A DNA stretch of 64,000 nucleotides. Origin: Parelaphostrongylus tenuis (taxonomy: Eukaryota; Nematoda; Chromadorea; Rhabditida; Metastrongylidae). Below the pieces are notes generated by a model. The model was not told the origin of the DNA. It worked only from the letters and a program-made list of their open reading frames with translations, and ran no database searches. This document shows positions 1 to 14,128 of the stretch, one piece after another. The DNA lies in contig JAHQIW010007201.1 in assembly GCA_019055375.1 (NCBI GenBank), forward strand, positions 1-64,000. The letters are read 5' to 3'. Numbering within the stretch: the first letter of the stretch is position 1; every line of letters begins with the position of its first letter. A program made the position numbers and the translations under genes.

Positions 1-171
1 AAACAATATTTTTTTTTTGACACGAAAGATAGGACGCGAAGAAGAGTGAAACCCCATAAACCTGCTGCCAGACCTCTTTTTTTTTTTTGTTGTACAAAGG
101 ACGAAACAGTCGACACCCCATCTCGCTTGTTGTTCAGACTTTTCGTTGAGGATTTCGATTTCTTAACCAAT

Positions 172-253
172 GTCGCAGAGTACTAGTCGAAGCAAAACTT
201 GTAGTCATGCGGAGTCGCAGAGTACTATCGAGGCAAACTTGTAGTCATGCGGA
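172..253. repeat. two-copy tandem duplication (~40 bp)
   Basis: GTCGCAGAGTACTA....GCAAA(A)CTTGTAGTCATGCGGA occurs at 172-213 and again at 214-253 with small differences. Confidence 0.9.
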
Positions 254-3159
254 CAATCGCACTAGCGTCTCTCCATGTGATTGTCAAGAGAGTGTTGGGG
301 GAGACGTGTCGAATCAGTACTTCTGCTTCCTAATAACTGCATCATTAACAACTGTCTACCGCCCTCACCCAACCTCCATGCCATATTAACGAGGAGTTCG
401 AATTCTGGAGACCTGCTTGTCTAGAATCAAAGATTAGAAACGTCGTCATGTACCTTAAGATGTTGATGAACTGGCAGGCTGGAGATGGACACGTGATTGC
501 CGCCTAATGTTGATCGTCTAATAATACGCTTAGCGACTGCTTCCGTTGCAATTACACAGCATCAATGCCACATGTGTGGTAGTTAGACTTTTTTCCGAGG
601 ATTCTGGAAAACAATACGACATTGTCTTGTCCCTCGAATGAGCAGGACTCACTGGCGAGCTTTGTTTTTGCATGCTACAAGGATAGATGAAGCTTGATGT
701 CGTTCGTTGAATTTAGTCGACGACACAGAGAAGAGAGTGACTTGATAGGAAGATCTTAACGACAGATTTACACCAGTAATCCCACTTATGATCAAAACAG
801 CAATCTTGTTCACCATTTCCCGTTCTTGCTTATTGATAACTTTGTATTCATTTCATCTATTTTGTACGAAGTTTGCAGTGATATACTCGTATTATATCAC
901 AAATTTCGGGGATTCTCTTCATCATTTCTTCGCCATTTTATTGTTCGTTTCTCGTCCTAATTCTGTTTCTCCGTTCTTCTTATTTACTGCCGTATGTCTC
1001 ACTGTTTGTATATCACATTCAACTGTTTGTTCATTCTTCAATCCTCTTTCTCCGACAGGAATTCCGACACTCCTTCCAAAATAAATAATGCGAACGCTGG
1101 CGTATGAAGAAACATATGACTATCAATACCGCTTTCCATGCAACCCTGGCACAGATGTTTATCTTAGCCAACTCTTCGGATCATCACCTTCTTCAGAGCT
1201 GCAATAATTGGAGCCGACTGTCCACGTTACTCGTTTTTGCTTTTTTTTGTCATCTCTATAATTGCGTCGCGACGAATCGAATGAAACGGAACACTGCTCC
1301 AATATGGTGAGCTCACATAGTTAGCACTGCCCTTCTAACCAGGACGGTTCTTGCGGCTGGAATGTTGAGACCTGAATCGACCATTGCACAGGATACAGAG
1401 CGGCTCTTGCTCGATTTACATCCCAAAACAAATGTTTTCCGGATAGCAATTCATTGTGTAGCAAGGGGAATGACAACAGCTGGCACATATGCAAGCAAGC
1501 AATGGCGGTAAAACAGCCGCAATAAAGGTTTATAGCAGCCTCGTCTAAGCTGCTGACGGCAGATGCGTTTTTTTGAATTCAGGGATTGATTTCAAAGATT
1601 GTCAATGAACTTTTTAGCTGCAATTTGCTTGGAATCTTGCATCTTAATTTTTTTCCTGATTGGTAATAAGCAAATCATCGAGACAATTAATATCAGTAAT
1701 CTAACTAAATTTTCTTAGAATGTATTCTCATTAAAAACATTGGTAACTATTTGCATTTTACTTTTACATCTCATTTATCACGTTATCACTAATCTATCTC
1801 GAATTTTTGCTGGTATATTAATTACATCCTTGAATTCGTGGATTTATTTTGTAGAAATCTACAAGATGGAGAACGTAATTCGGAATCCGATGAGCAGTGT
1901 TCTTGAAAAATTCACTGCAGCAACTTTTCATTTACTTTTTAGTTATTGATTTTTATTTGCTAGAGCTGAAGAAGGAGTTGAGAGAATCAGCTTCGAACTT
2001 TTCACATTCTCAGGATTATTTAATTGACATTCGTGAATGTATGATTTTCTGGGGATTTGTGGTTGGACTTCGTCTTGTAATTCACTTGTCAATGCTTTCG
2101 ATGTTGCACTGAGAATACCCTTTTTCATCTGAAACATGCTCGACACCACAAGTATTCGCATTTAGATATCCACTAACATTCATCGTTCTTGCTACCAATT
2201 GTTTTCATGACTTCCCAGTAAAAGTCTCGTCTCTACTTTCACTCCTTTTTCTTCACTGCAATTCTTACAATTAAGTTGAGTTCCTAGAAATCGACGAAAG
2301 CAAAACTAATTTACACAGAGCTCTTTTCTAGTGAAATTTTCTTTTTTCAGCACCTGTGAAAAGGAGCAGTCGAAGACATCTTGCTTCGCTCCTACTTATT
2401 TGGACATTGAAATATTCCGGCGTGTAATCCTAAGCACTCAGTCAATTCGTCTTGTTATCTGATAACCTCCATGAGTGGAGATGAAGTGGCTCGTGTATGG
2501 ATTCTGTTTAAACTGTGATAATACACTGCTTCCTCTTCTCGCCAAATTGTCGACTGCTAGTTTTCCTTTTTTTTTGTTTTTGGAATCACAACATCGCTGT
2601 GCTAGGGCGTTTCCTTCTCGATAACGACGCCGATTCCTGCGATATATCGGCTAACCGATTGAAGAAGAATATATGTAACCGAATTCCTTCTGTCATTTCG
2701 GACAGAGAAATAGTAGAGCCTGTAGTCTTTGTGAACTAGATTTCTATTGTTCTCATTCCATTGTATACCGCCTCGATGTGGCGATAGTGCGCTAATGCTA
2801 ATATTCCAAGGAAGCCGACCACCATCCAACTATCCAAATTTCCGTCTCTAAAAAATTTTCGACGAGCAGAATGTTTTTCCTTTATATAGTGTTCTTTGAG
2901 CATGTTCGTAATATACAGATCCTTTGAATTTTTTTGATGATTAGTCTCATTTCTTCCGGTGCCTTCGCCTCAGAATCGCAATGATTCGTGTCGACTGTCC
3001 CCAGCCAATCACTCTCTTGATGTAGATCTTCGTCGTCGTTTGAGCTGAGCGGCTGTGGGCAATTGACTGAAATCATTCGAGCTGTGAACAATGCGAGGGC
3101 GCCGAAAGTCGGCCCAATAAACGTCTTATAACAACGTCATATTGATACTCTACTTTTAT

Positions 3160-3270
3160 AAATACATTCATACGAGGCTTCTATGAATTTTCGATTTTAC
3201 GGCCAACGTTTTGGCGGTTTCACCTTCGTCAGAGCCACGAGGATTCGAGTCGAGTGACCACAGCAGTTAG
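3160..3270. repeat. foldback-type interspersed repeat fragment
   Basis: Contains a GGCCAACGTTTTGGCGG..TTCACCTTCGTCAGAGCCACG stretch. Similar wording recurs at 9200-9290 (GGCCGACATTTCGACGACTTCACTTTCATCGGAGCCGTG), consistent with a dispersed family. Confidence 0.5.
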
Positions 3271-3272
3271 GC

Positions 3273-3581
3273 TCATGATGATGATCTTCGTAACCTTCTG
3301 CTCAGAATAGGAATGTTCCATTCAATCATGCGCGACTTTCGGGGCAGTGCATGCACGTGGTGATTTGATTTACGCGTATTTTGAAGCTTCGAAAGTTCCC
3401 ACCCACTTATTGCACTTTTGGAACTGCGTTTGTTTTGTCGAAAAAGACAAGTCTGACGCCTGGCAGCCCGACGAACTTCTGATAGAACTTTACTTTTCCC
3501 CAGTTGGTAAGGTTTTTTAGGAGAATGTACCAGAGTTTCCGTACCCTTTATGGTGGATTCCTCCTCATTTTTGTGATTCAC
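3273..3581 (-). other. isolated 102-codon open frame, uncertain
   Basis: Open minus frame rich in Arg/Lys/Ser (for example RRAARRQTCLFRQNKRSSKS and ending LSRRLRRSSS). No matching splice partners or family were seen. It abuts the repeat at 3160-3270 and may be a remnant of a mobile element ORF. Confidence 0.2.
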
Positions 3582-5144
3582 CGTCCTGTGCTCAACTCGT
3601 GATAAGATTTTATCTAGTGTTCTTTTAATCTTACCGCCAGTCTTGTAAAATCATTATTGTTATTATTATCATTACTGGCATTTAAGACTCTCATAAATTA
3701 CTCGTACTACGCGGAGACTATGTGATCAATAAGTAAATCGAGCTGACCGCAGTTAAGTCTCTGTTTGTTCTTGTCAGACACCGAAGGAGCTCTGTGGGCT
3801 TTCAAGAGACAGCAATGCATTGAACTTTTATTCCTAGTGATTTTGGCGAAAAGTGTTCATAACAATCTTGCCAGACTCTGCTATGGCATTGATTTAGTTT
3901 TTGTCAGACTCACGCAGAAAAATGTCAACTTTTCTCAGCTGCCATAGCTTTGCTGGAGGTTCAGTCCCTCTGTAAAGGTTACATTTGGTCACTTGGGAGC
4001 TCATTTAATTACGATAAAGTGGTCTAGTGATTTTTTTTCTTCCTTTTTTTGCTTTGCTGAAAGGGGAATATAGCGCGACTGAGGAAGGACTAAACAGTAG
4101 GCTCCATCGATTCATTTGCATGCTGCTATTTCTGTGCTACCGACTTTTTTCAGTGTATCATGGTCCTGAAATTGATGTGACTGGAACTCATGCCAGTGAA
4201 GTCTTCATTGATCCTTATTGCATGCCACAGTTGCCCAGAGTGTCCTGTCTCGCTTAAGGACACGAATAGCATCATGTTTTCTGTCTGCGACTTCATAAAT
4301 ATGTAAAACATGTTTTTCATAGAAAATTTGTTAGTCAATGAATCTTCGAATGCTTTCAAAAGTTTAATGTCACTGCTAATCCGTAATTCAATGTATTTCA
4401 TCAAACAAGATCAGTTGTAAAACGTCAAATCGTAGAAATTGCTGTCATCCTGGAAAGAAGAGACTCCATAGCATGTTCATCTCAGGATTCTACAAAAGTC
4501 ATGCTCAATTAGCACGCAGTATGCCGTCGAGCAGAAAAGACGACTGATTGTCAAGGCAACGAATCGAATTGAAGACTGCTGAGGCTGCACAGCATATGAA
4601 AATGGGCTAACTCAAACATCAGTTCCAATTACTAATATTGAGTTCATAGAATTGCTTTTTTTAGCTGTCAAGTGCACCCAAGCGCCCCAGTGCAGCTCAT
4701 CCACACCGACTTACACTCCATAATTTTTCCATTCACAGACTTATCCAACTGCATTCATCTAATTCTTCATAATGGAACGCGCATTAAAGTCTTCAAAATT
4801 TACAAAGGTCTCTTTAGTGCAGCTATTTCTATCATCCAAGACGGTAATCATTTCTGTTATTTATATGAAAATTCATTCGTCCTGACAATCTGATGGAATT
4901 TTGGAGTTTGAAACATTCTGAAGGACTAAGAGCAAAAATGTTCATCAAAAATCAAACGAAGGATCTCATCAGTTAAATAAAATAGAGCGAAAGAATTTCG
5001 CTGAAGTGGAATGAGAAATGGTCAACATTGAAACTCAAAAAATGTATCCTCTTTAGAGAAACATCAGTTTACTATTATTTTTTGGTCGTCGAACTTGATC
5101 ACGGACAGGTCTTTGTGTAATTCATAAAGTTATAATATTTTTTC

Positions 5145-5153
5145 CTATATATA

Positions 5154-5187
<34 letters not shown>
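5145..5187. repeat. (TA)n microsatellite
   Basis: Nearly uninterrupted TA dinucleotides with one ACTA interruption. Confidence 0.95.
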
Positions 5188-5188
<1 letters not shown>

Positions 5189-6545
5189 TCTCCTATATAT
5201 CCATCAATGTTCGATACCGTGATGGATTTTGAAGATCTGGAATTGACAAAATTTCCTCTCCATTCTATGTACACCTTTCTCTCTTACCAATTTATCTCTA
5301 TGTTCATCGAAAGATATTGAAATATGCGGAGGGATTAATGACGGAAATAGAATAAAACGAGATGGACGATCGATTTCTACGAGTAAAGCGCCTTTTCGGA
5401 CGTGTCCTTCTTGTGCATTATTCAAATATTCTCTTTTCATTTTCTCTTCACCATCCTCAATTTCTTATCTGCACGCCTTTTTCATTCTCATTCTTTACTC
5501 TTATCTTTCAATTTGTCAATTGCCTTACCATCACCTTATCTACCACTTTGCTCTTATCTTAATCCATTCGGATCGAGCCCACCACAGCGTTGTTGGTCAT
5601 CGCATCAAAATTAGTATCGATGGAATGATCAGCAATCAGTTTTGGAACGGTGAACTAATTTCTTGAGATCGTCGTCCTATTCATTCTTCTTATCACAGAA
5701 TAGGGAAAGTGTTTTAAATGCATTTAGCGAGCTTCAAACGAATGGTTTGGAAGAACAAATCTGAAACACCGCGTGTATGAAAAAAATCATATACGCCGTT
5801 CCGAATGGCTTGAAATCCTAAGATCACTACAATACGAGGATCCACCGCTTTTCTTCTATTTTTGAGTTCGAAGTGGTTTCAGTGATAACAAAATTATGAG
5901 AGCTCTGTATAACATTAGCTTGCAAAATTAAACCTACAAAACAGAGAGAATTTAAGGAGTTTGGTTGCGCTATGAATGTTTTGGGACAGTCTTGCACGCG
6001 AATGGGAAAAATGGAAGTGTTGCTGGTGACCGATTTAGTTACTCGATAATCAGCGCGACGATAGCTGATATCTGATTTCTTGTAAGACGAATACTGATAT
6101 ATTTGCGGAAGAAGTAGTTCACTTTGTGTCTATAAAAGAATCTCATTAATCCCTCTACATGTAGTAAGTCGTTTATTTTCATTGTTGAATTGGCGTATTT
6201 GTATCTTCCTAGTCTTGGTTTTTTGATTGGCTGAGATTTTTTCTTCGGCCCAGCCTCTACGAAGACCATGAAGGTTGGCATGCAAACTATTATGACGCTA
6301 TGAGTCTAATCACTTTACCTTTTTCATTTCCTCGCATGACTAGGCCCTCGTACTGAGCCTACTTTATTGCCTGTCGAAGTGTTTGATACAGAGGTAGTCG
6401 CGTCGACCGTTGCGTGTTCTCATTTATCACTCCCCTTGCACATAGCGTTGACTCGTTTGCCTATACGATATCACCAGGACAAAAAGTGGTTTCTGGCGTT
6501 GCGTGTACTCTTAGTTAAGATTTCGCTCAGGAATATTGCACTCAA

Positions 6546-6632
6546 GGTAAGCTTTATATCATTTTGACATCACAGCTTTATATCATTTTGACATCACAGT
6601 CACATCACAGTATCACATCATCACAGTTTGAC
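6546..6632. repeat. short tandem repeats with CACAG ends
   Basis: A 24-bp unit, GCTTTATATCATTTTGACAT followed by CACA, occurs twice in tandem, followed by degenerate shorter units (TCACATCACAG, TATCACATCATCACAG). Confidence 0.85.
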
Positions 6633-8884
6633 ACGCAGGTGCTATGGTGGAATGGTGTGCTTGTATAGATATATCGATACACTTTAAATCTCTGAAGTTA
6701 GCATTAGGTTAGAAACGGGTAACAGTCCTGAGAGCTTTTCCGTGGCGCTCGTTTCCAGACTTAGTTAGAGGAGAGTCATTTTGACTTAATCTATGATTTG
6801 GAAAAGTATCCTCTGAACGTCGTTACGTCTGCTTCCTAGTTGAGCATTGTTTCATTGTTCGTTTGTGGCAGTAAGTCCTCGCAACATGTCTATACTTACT
6901 CTTCATCTGTAAAACCTAATGATAAGATTTCTTCGATTGATAACATGTCCACAATGACTCATCTGGAGTACATGTACGGCATAGTGTTTATTTTTGCTAT
7001 ACAATGCACTTAGGCTTTTCAACTGGCCGAGAATGCGCATGTCATACACACCCTTGGGGATCTTTTGCTGTGAAGAACGAGCATATCAATAGCTTTCCAT
7101 GCTCGAAAAAGCCCGACTCAACATTCACAACTCCTACACATTCAACGAGCAGTTTTTCCGCATATGTCTACATCTCCACAATATTGTCCCACCTTAAAAT
7201 GTTTATGAGCTGTGCTACACCAAACCATTACGATCTTTATTGATGTTAACACAACTGCAACAAAATTATCCGCTTTGTTCACAACATTTACCCATAATTT
7301 CATTTTTTTACTAAAAATACGCAGATATGCAACGAATTTGCTATGATGGATGCACGGGACCACGCACATTGTTCACCACGCATGGTTGGCGCTGAGAAAT
7401 TCATCCAAAAGGGGTTTTTTAATGTTAATTATTAATTTTGAAAGTTAGCTTCGCGCTAACCGCATCTATATCCAATTAATAAGCTATCGATGGAGTATAA
7501 GAATTATGACAAATAAATTTTTTATCGTAAATTCAACAGAAGGAAGGTGATTACATTGAGATCAGTGCAAATGGCTTCCATGTCCGACCACGTTCGTGTA
7601 AAAACCAGTGTAGACAGTCATCTGTGTTCAATTTTGATTCTGTTAAAGTGACGTTTGGAGTCGGGCAGTTCTTTTTGCTATTTTTGGCTCACCGTCCATC
7701 GTTGGCGTTGCTTTGTGTACGATAACCAGCTTAATTGAATTTTGAATACTTGACTGGTCCGTCTTCATGAAGGGACGAAACGCCAACGCAAATTTTCCTC
7801 ATGATATTTTTTCAGCCGTTGTTTGAGGCTATCATGTCCTTTTATTGTTTATCTTCTTTCGCTCAGCTATAGCATAGGTCGTGGTCATACACAGCATGAC
7901 CACAACTCATCTTCAGGTAACGCCTAAGGCTTCGATTTGTGTTTTTTTTTGTTACCGCAGGCACAATCTTACCGATTGGACCCTAATATTGTTCGAGTTA
8001 CGTAACACTAACTCCTCGCAGTTTTACTCTGCACTTTCTTACATTCCTCAATAGCTGCGTCATTATGTAAACTCGAATGTGGACGGGGGAAAATCTAATT
8101 CTCCATCTCGACATGATATCATTTGAGAATTTGACATTCAGAAATCCTCAAAGAACGTATTTTCCACCCTGTCTGCCTTTGAACTCTCTAATTCATTCCA
8201 TAGTAACAGTTTCACTTATCATTTACGAATTATAATGTTTATTTGAAATAACGATCATTTTTATGAAACCTTATTGATCCATAAAGCCGCATGCATCAAA
8301 AGCTACTTCATGTGACTATATATTTGCTGTAAAGTTTCTGATTTAAACCTACTATTTTTCCATTCCTTTTTGTAATGGAAACCAACTGTTGTTGTTGAAA
8401 TGAAAGTTTGGTTTGGAAGAATTTATAGAATTGACTTTTCATTAAAATCGACATAGATAAGTAGTACACTGTTTTGCTGTTGAGCAGATACGAATTTTTA
8501 ACAACAAGATTATTCAATTCAATCCCGGCTGGTGTTTCGGTGATTTTGCTTTCTTTAGAGCCGTTCTGTTCTATTCTAGCATTTCAGTCAATCAGATGGA
8601 GACCATCGGCCTAGTCTTACATGTGTCGAGAATACGTCTAGCTCAAGTTAAAAACAGCTTGCGATATGCCGCAAGGTAACAGGTGATCACAGTATGCTCC
8701 TCGTTAGTTGCTCATTTGTGGAAATTATCCAAAATGCTCCAAAAGTTTTGTAAGCATATGTCAAGATCAATGACTTTCTGAAATTCGACGCTAGCTTGTC
8801 ATCCATATCGGTACAATAATTAAGGTACTACTGTATCAACAATAGTCTTGTAAATTCCCTTTACCACTTTATCTGACCCGTATC

Positions 8885-9135
8885 ACAGTTTTTTTTCACT
8901 GTGCAGGTCCCTGCACTTCTAGCATTAAATTGTTCTCCTCGCGTTCATCGCCTGATTGAGGATTTGTTTTCTGCATAAACGCTATGGAATACTTATTGAG
9001 TACACCTGGCATCCTAGAGGATAGCCAGATTGGGTTGGGGCATTTTGTAGGGCGATCGTTATCGATTGCTGGAGGGTGCTGGAGATCAACTTCACATCGA
9101 ACCATGCCGAACATCTCTAAACACTCGACCACAAG
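8885..9135 (-). repeat. SINE-like repeat family C, copy 1
   Basis: Shares the order of blocks seen at 14585-14820, 31778-31985, 43035-43285 and 55625-55810: a tail resembling CACAGT..TTTTCACTG, GTACTTCTAGCATT.AATT.GTTC, a central GAATAC..GTTGAG, ATCCTAGAGGATAGCC, GTTGGGGC, then a head ending in ACTCGACCAC. Confidence 0.75.
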
Positions 9136-9194
9136 CCCTCAGTTTTGTAAATGAAAAGTGAAAATTGAAAAACAACCTTTTTGGGGACCGATTT

Positions 9195-9295
9195 TTATTC
9201 AAAGCTTTCGCGTGGTTGGTATGTCTTTTTATGGATCGGTGGCCGACATTTCGACGACTTCACTTTCATCGGAGCCGTGATCAGTTCTAATCTTT
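9195..9295. repeat. foldback-type interspersed repeat fragment
   Basis: Same motif set as 3160-3270 (GGCCGACATTTCGACGACTT, CATCGGAGCC). Confidence 0.5.
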
Positions 9296-11341
9296 ATTCA
9301 GACTTCCGTCTATAAGGTAGGTAGTCTTACACCTGGAACATGTCTCTGAGGACGGCAAATAATTGAAATGTCAGTTGTCAATCTTGAAGAAGGCATACCA
9401 ATCTCGCAAAGTTTTGAATGGAGATTAGTTCTTAGGGCATTCTTTTCTTCATTTTTCACTCTTCATGAAATGTGCCGGGGTCTAATTAAGGTCGATTTAT
9501 CGAAGTGCTGTGAAAAGAGCTATTGTCTATATTTAGAATACTTTGGTTGAAAATCATTGAAAAGTCGTCAGTGGAATGACTGACACTTTCGTCGTTCACC
9601 GAGGCTTTATAATCTGGCCGATTCTCCTTGTCGATTTTATCAAGTGGGATTAGTGTCGGTCATGTCATTTCTGCAATTCCGAGAGTCGATGAAGAATGAA
9701 CAACGTCATGAAGCTGAATCAAAAAATTTCACTCTTCATTGATAACTACTAACTATGACCATCGTTTCTACAATACTTGTGTACTTGAATGACCCCTCTT
9801 CACAAGCAATCATTAAGGCCCACCGTCTCTTTCAATGGTCAATTGTTGATTCGTCAAGTATTGATTTCCTCGAGTTCCGTGATAGCTATGCTAAAAGCTT
9901 GTCGTCGCCTCAGGCAGCTACTAACTCTTGTGTATCAAGCAGAGATTTTCACCACGCTACTAGACTGCTACAGAAATGGCGAACAAACTGACATTGGGTA
10001 TACTCCTAAGTGAGCTTCTTAGTGAAGGTGCCTTGCCGCTTTTATCTTTGGAAGACTCCAAAATTCAACATTTTGGGGCTGCGTTCCCAACCACATTGAG
10101 ACGAGAAGCCATCGAGAGGCGGCTATGCAATTTTCTTCTTTTCCTCTGCATTCGATAAAAAACAATTTCAATTATGTGTATCTAGCGATGATATCTGAAA
10201 ACTGCTTGTTTCAATCAAAAAATCGCTTGGCTGAGTATTATGGAGTAGATTGTGGGATTGGTTGTTTTAGAACTCATAACTATTAACTGCTATAAAATTC
10301 ATCTAAAAATAGAGCGCCACATTTATTAGAAGGCCCTTTACATAATCAATATTTTTTATATTCAAAGTCGTTGATAGTTCTCTTGACACTTTCAGCCTGT
10401 AATGAGTCGACATCAATCCATATCTGATAGAATCATTTAATGTTAGTCAATAATTGAAATATTAAGTTAGTTGTATTCAACCCATATGTTAGCAGCCTGT
10501 ACGAACTGACTTGAAACTTGAAAATATTGACGGCCTTTATTTTTGAATATTCATAACATATAGCAATCAATATTGATTCAAATAAATCCTACACAGTATG
10601 CCGATCTTTATTCGGAAAATTGGGACTTTTATTTCCAAGCAAGATGAATTTCTGGCTTTTTAGAGGGCCTGTGAGTATTGTGTTTTTTTTTTGCTTTTCT
10701 TTCCAGTGGTTGTATTCTGGGCAGCAAAGCCGATATATTAATGGGATTTGAGTTGTCGAGACACGATTAGTATCCCGAATATTTTATATCTTCAGTGTGG
10801 AAAGCTGTTGCACTTTATTCGAGGATAATAGAATCCAACTCTTTCCTTATTTTAGAAATTCTTCCAATTTTTTAGCCAAATCCCTATAAATATGTCATAC
10901 TTCCACATTCACTTCAATTATGCGAAAATACATCTGCATTGTTCTTCGCGTATTCAATGGATATTGAAAAAAATTGAGGCTTCAGACATTTCTTCCACCC
11001 AAAAGATTTGTTTATTAGGGTAGCTGTCAGATTTTTTTCTCATGGTTGGCAGTTAGTGTTGCTATGTGTAGGGAAGCAAGGTGATATGCATTCTTCTTAA
11101 TAAGATCATATTTATCTGCACTCTGTGATATGACGTCATCGTCTACGGTTAGATTTCTCCTTTCGGCTAATCTCAGTATCCCTTTGCTTACAACATTCTA
11201 CCTTTTCTATCAGCAGTTGGGGCATTGGATCGTTCCTCAAGTTCTGACATTAGAGCAATAAACTCCAGATTTATTAACCAAAAAAGTCAGAATTGCATGA
11301 TTTTGTAATAACTCGAAGGACCGATTTTCTTGATTTTAGTG

Positions 11342-11762
11342 TCGTTCAATTGCGCTTTTCTTGCGAACATTGTGATGTACAACTTGCCTATGCTTCCTCA
11401 AAGATGGAGCCGTTATGAGAATAAATTCGCTTGCTGATCGTGTTCGTATGGCTCATAGGGAAAAGTGCCACTTAAGCGGTGCGCAAGAATAATGGAGCAT
11501 GTGGCGATGATACGGTTGCAACATGCACGGCTAGAGAATGGTTTGCGAAGTCAAAAGCTGGGGAGAATAGTCTGAACGATCAGTGGCCCTCCGTCCGTTC
11601 ACAAGAAGGTCCATTATTTTGCGCGCCGCTTCACTAGCATTTCCTCTACTCGTTAATCGTGCATGAGTAGCAACCGAATTTGTTCCCACGACAGCTCCAT
11701 TATAGAACAAGTATAGGCAAGTTGTATACTAAAATGTTTGCTAGAAAATGCTTAATCGAGTG
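11342..11762 (+). mobile_element. mariner-like deletion derivative with long terminal inverted repeats
   Basis: The left end (TTCAATTGCGCTTTTCTTGC..AACATT..ACAACTTGCCTATGCTTC..GGAGC) is repeated inverted at the right end (11692-11762, complement reads CTCGATTAAGCATTTTCTAG..AACATT..ACAACTTGCCTATACTTG). Inside are scraps of a mariner transposase helix-turn-helix region (REWFAKSKAGENSLNDQWPS) with stops. The same left end and coding start recur at 46716. No active transposase remains. Confidence 0.8.
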
Positions 11763-12729
11763 ATACTATATTCATGCATTCTCAATCATTTATATTCGAT
11801 AAATTTGATGTTTATTGCTGTAATGCCAAAACTTATGGAATGATTTGATATTTCTGTGCAAGAAATTTTTTGTGAACAGTAATTCTGCCTAGATCCTCCT
11901 ATGTCTGATCGCTGGACGACGAGTCGCGATAGTGTATCTCTATGCTATTTCTTCTCTATTGTCAGCGTTTTTCCCATTGTTCACGCTTAAGCACTTACGT
12001 GTTCAAACATCACCTGTACAAGGGTGATGAATCATATTGAGCAGTCGTAAACCAAACAAATAATAGCGGTGTTCGTCGCCACCACCTCTCTCTAACGATA
12101 CACTTGACGATGCTCTTGCCTCGAAAAAGTCATGCTTCGGACGAAGCATCAGAGCAGTCTATGACAAATGAACACTGCGTTCATTACTGGCATTTGAGTA
12201 ATAAACTACAGAATCGATAGAACTGCACATTGTTGTTGTCGAGTTGAGAATGGTCGTTTGACTGGAACTCATCACATTCCGTTTCAATTGCCGTCGTCAT
12301 CTCTAATGAAAAGAGCGCTCAAAGGGAGAACTGCAAGCTTGAGATTTTTGGAATTCCGTGTTTTCGTGTAAATTCGAAACAATTGCTGTTTATTGCGGAT
12401 TTTTTCCATTTACGTCTCTTATGACATGTATCTGCGACTGAATATTGGTCATTTTGTAACAGTTCCTTCGATTGCCGTGACTCTTCGATGTTTTTGCCAA
12501 CTATAAATTATTTCAAAGAAGGCGATCTAGAGATTTTTTTCTGATTGTAGACAAATTCCTGACTAACTTGACCTGAATTGGTGAAATTTCGGCTCAAAAG
12601 TTTGGAATAGCATATTTTAGATTATTAATTTATTCAACACGTCATCATTCTTGATCGAATCTTTGTTGATTTTTTCTTTGTATTCTTTATTGATAATCGC
12701 TGGAATGCTGCACTACGAAGTCTAGTTCG

Positions 12730-12918
12730 GTGCTGTTCTTATTAATGATGAATTTGGAGTTTTTCTTTCTTTTTTTATTTTCCTTTTTTCTTTTTTTTTC
12801 TCTCGTCTCCAACTTCTTACCCTCGTTTCCTCTCATCCACTTGTTTCTTTCGCCCTTGTTTCTCTTCAGTGTTTTTGTCTTGTTCTTTGCATATCTTCTT
12901 TATACATTCCAGTATTAG
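12730..12918 (+). other. pyrimidine-rich low-complexity tract
   Basis: A T/C-rich run gives an open frame of almost only Phe, Leu and Ser. I regard it as composition, not a gene. Confidence 0.7.
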
Positions 12919-14030
12919 AATCCATAGTAGTTCGATTTTCACTAATTAGAATCTGGATCCGTGTTGACGTTGAAGTGTCCACTCAACCAACGACCACAAA
13001 CGATGTATGTGAGAGGAAAGTGAGAATAAACCAGTGGAGTGGTCATACTTGTAAATAAGGACTTGCTCTTGTGATGCTCTCTTTGGATGAGTGAAGAGCT
13101 TGAATCTTTTGTAAGATCTCCGGCTGCTCTCATAAACAATGAACCGGTTCTCGTTACAGTGTCTTGATGGACTCAAATAAGTTTTCCCAATTTGTCCTTA
13201 GGTCCTCAATCCCTTACATCCTTGACCATTACCACAATTAGAATGCGACGATGCCGAAGTAACCAGATTTTCTTGAATGGCTGTTGGTATAATATAATTT
13301 CCTATGAAGTTCCACTTCAACTTTGGAAGACAACATTTGAAGGGAGTAAAAAAAAAGTCGGATATCTGAAGAAGAAATCAGTGACCGGATCCGCTTGCCC
13401 GTTGTCGCTACCGTCCGGGACTTTTGATTACTTTTATAACGTAAACTCAAACTGGTGCGGATTACCCGTTTCTATAAACAGTGAGGTATTATACTGACAC
13501 AATAAGCAACGATGGTGAGGGATTACTAGTCCCTAGAAATACTACCTACCGCCGGTCATCCCGTTGAACATTGAGTAACACGAGCTGACACCAGTAAAGC
13601 TTTCACTTCTCCTTATTGCGTGCTAGGGTGGCTTAATGGGTCCTCATCTCTGTAGTTATTTACTGAGCATCATGTATCACTTATGTGTTTTTTTACGATG
13701 AAATCTGACCATCGTTTAGTGTTGTACGTTTGACATCTCAAGTAGTTCATTTAGTAGCGGTTCTTGTCGTCGGATGAATAAATAAGGCACCTAAAGAAAA
13801 CTTAGAAAACTGTACCCACAACGGTATTGATTTGCTGCTTAAGAGATGGCAGAAATGTCTGTTCAAAAGTGATTCATAAAAAACCGAAACATTTTCTGCC
13901 AACTTGGGGATTGAAAACATAAATTCGATATAATAAATTCTAGATCTTACTTGATATTAACCTTGACGTTGATAAATAATTTGAGTTGTATGTGTATACA
14001 TGCGCACATATATATGTACGTGTATTTACG

Positions 14031-14092
14031 TATATATATATATATATTATATATATATATATATATATAGGAGAAGGAGGGATAAAGAGAGA

Positions 14093-14125
<33 letters not shown>
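14031..14125. repeat. (TA)n followed by (GA)n microsatellites
   Basis: TA dinucleotides at 14031-14069, then (AG)n at about 14085-14125. Confidence 0.95.

Positions 14126-14128
<3 letters not shown>

Noticed and set aside
12730..12918. 62-codon open frame, plus strand
   Set aside because: Almost only Phe/Leu/Ser from a T/C-rich tract; composition artefact.
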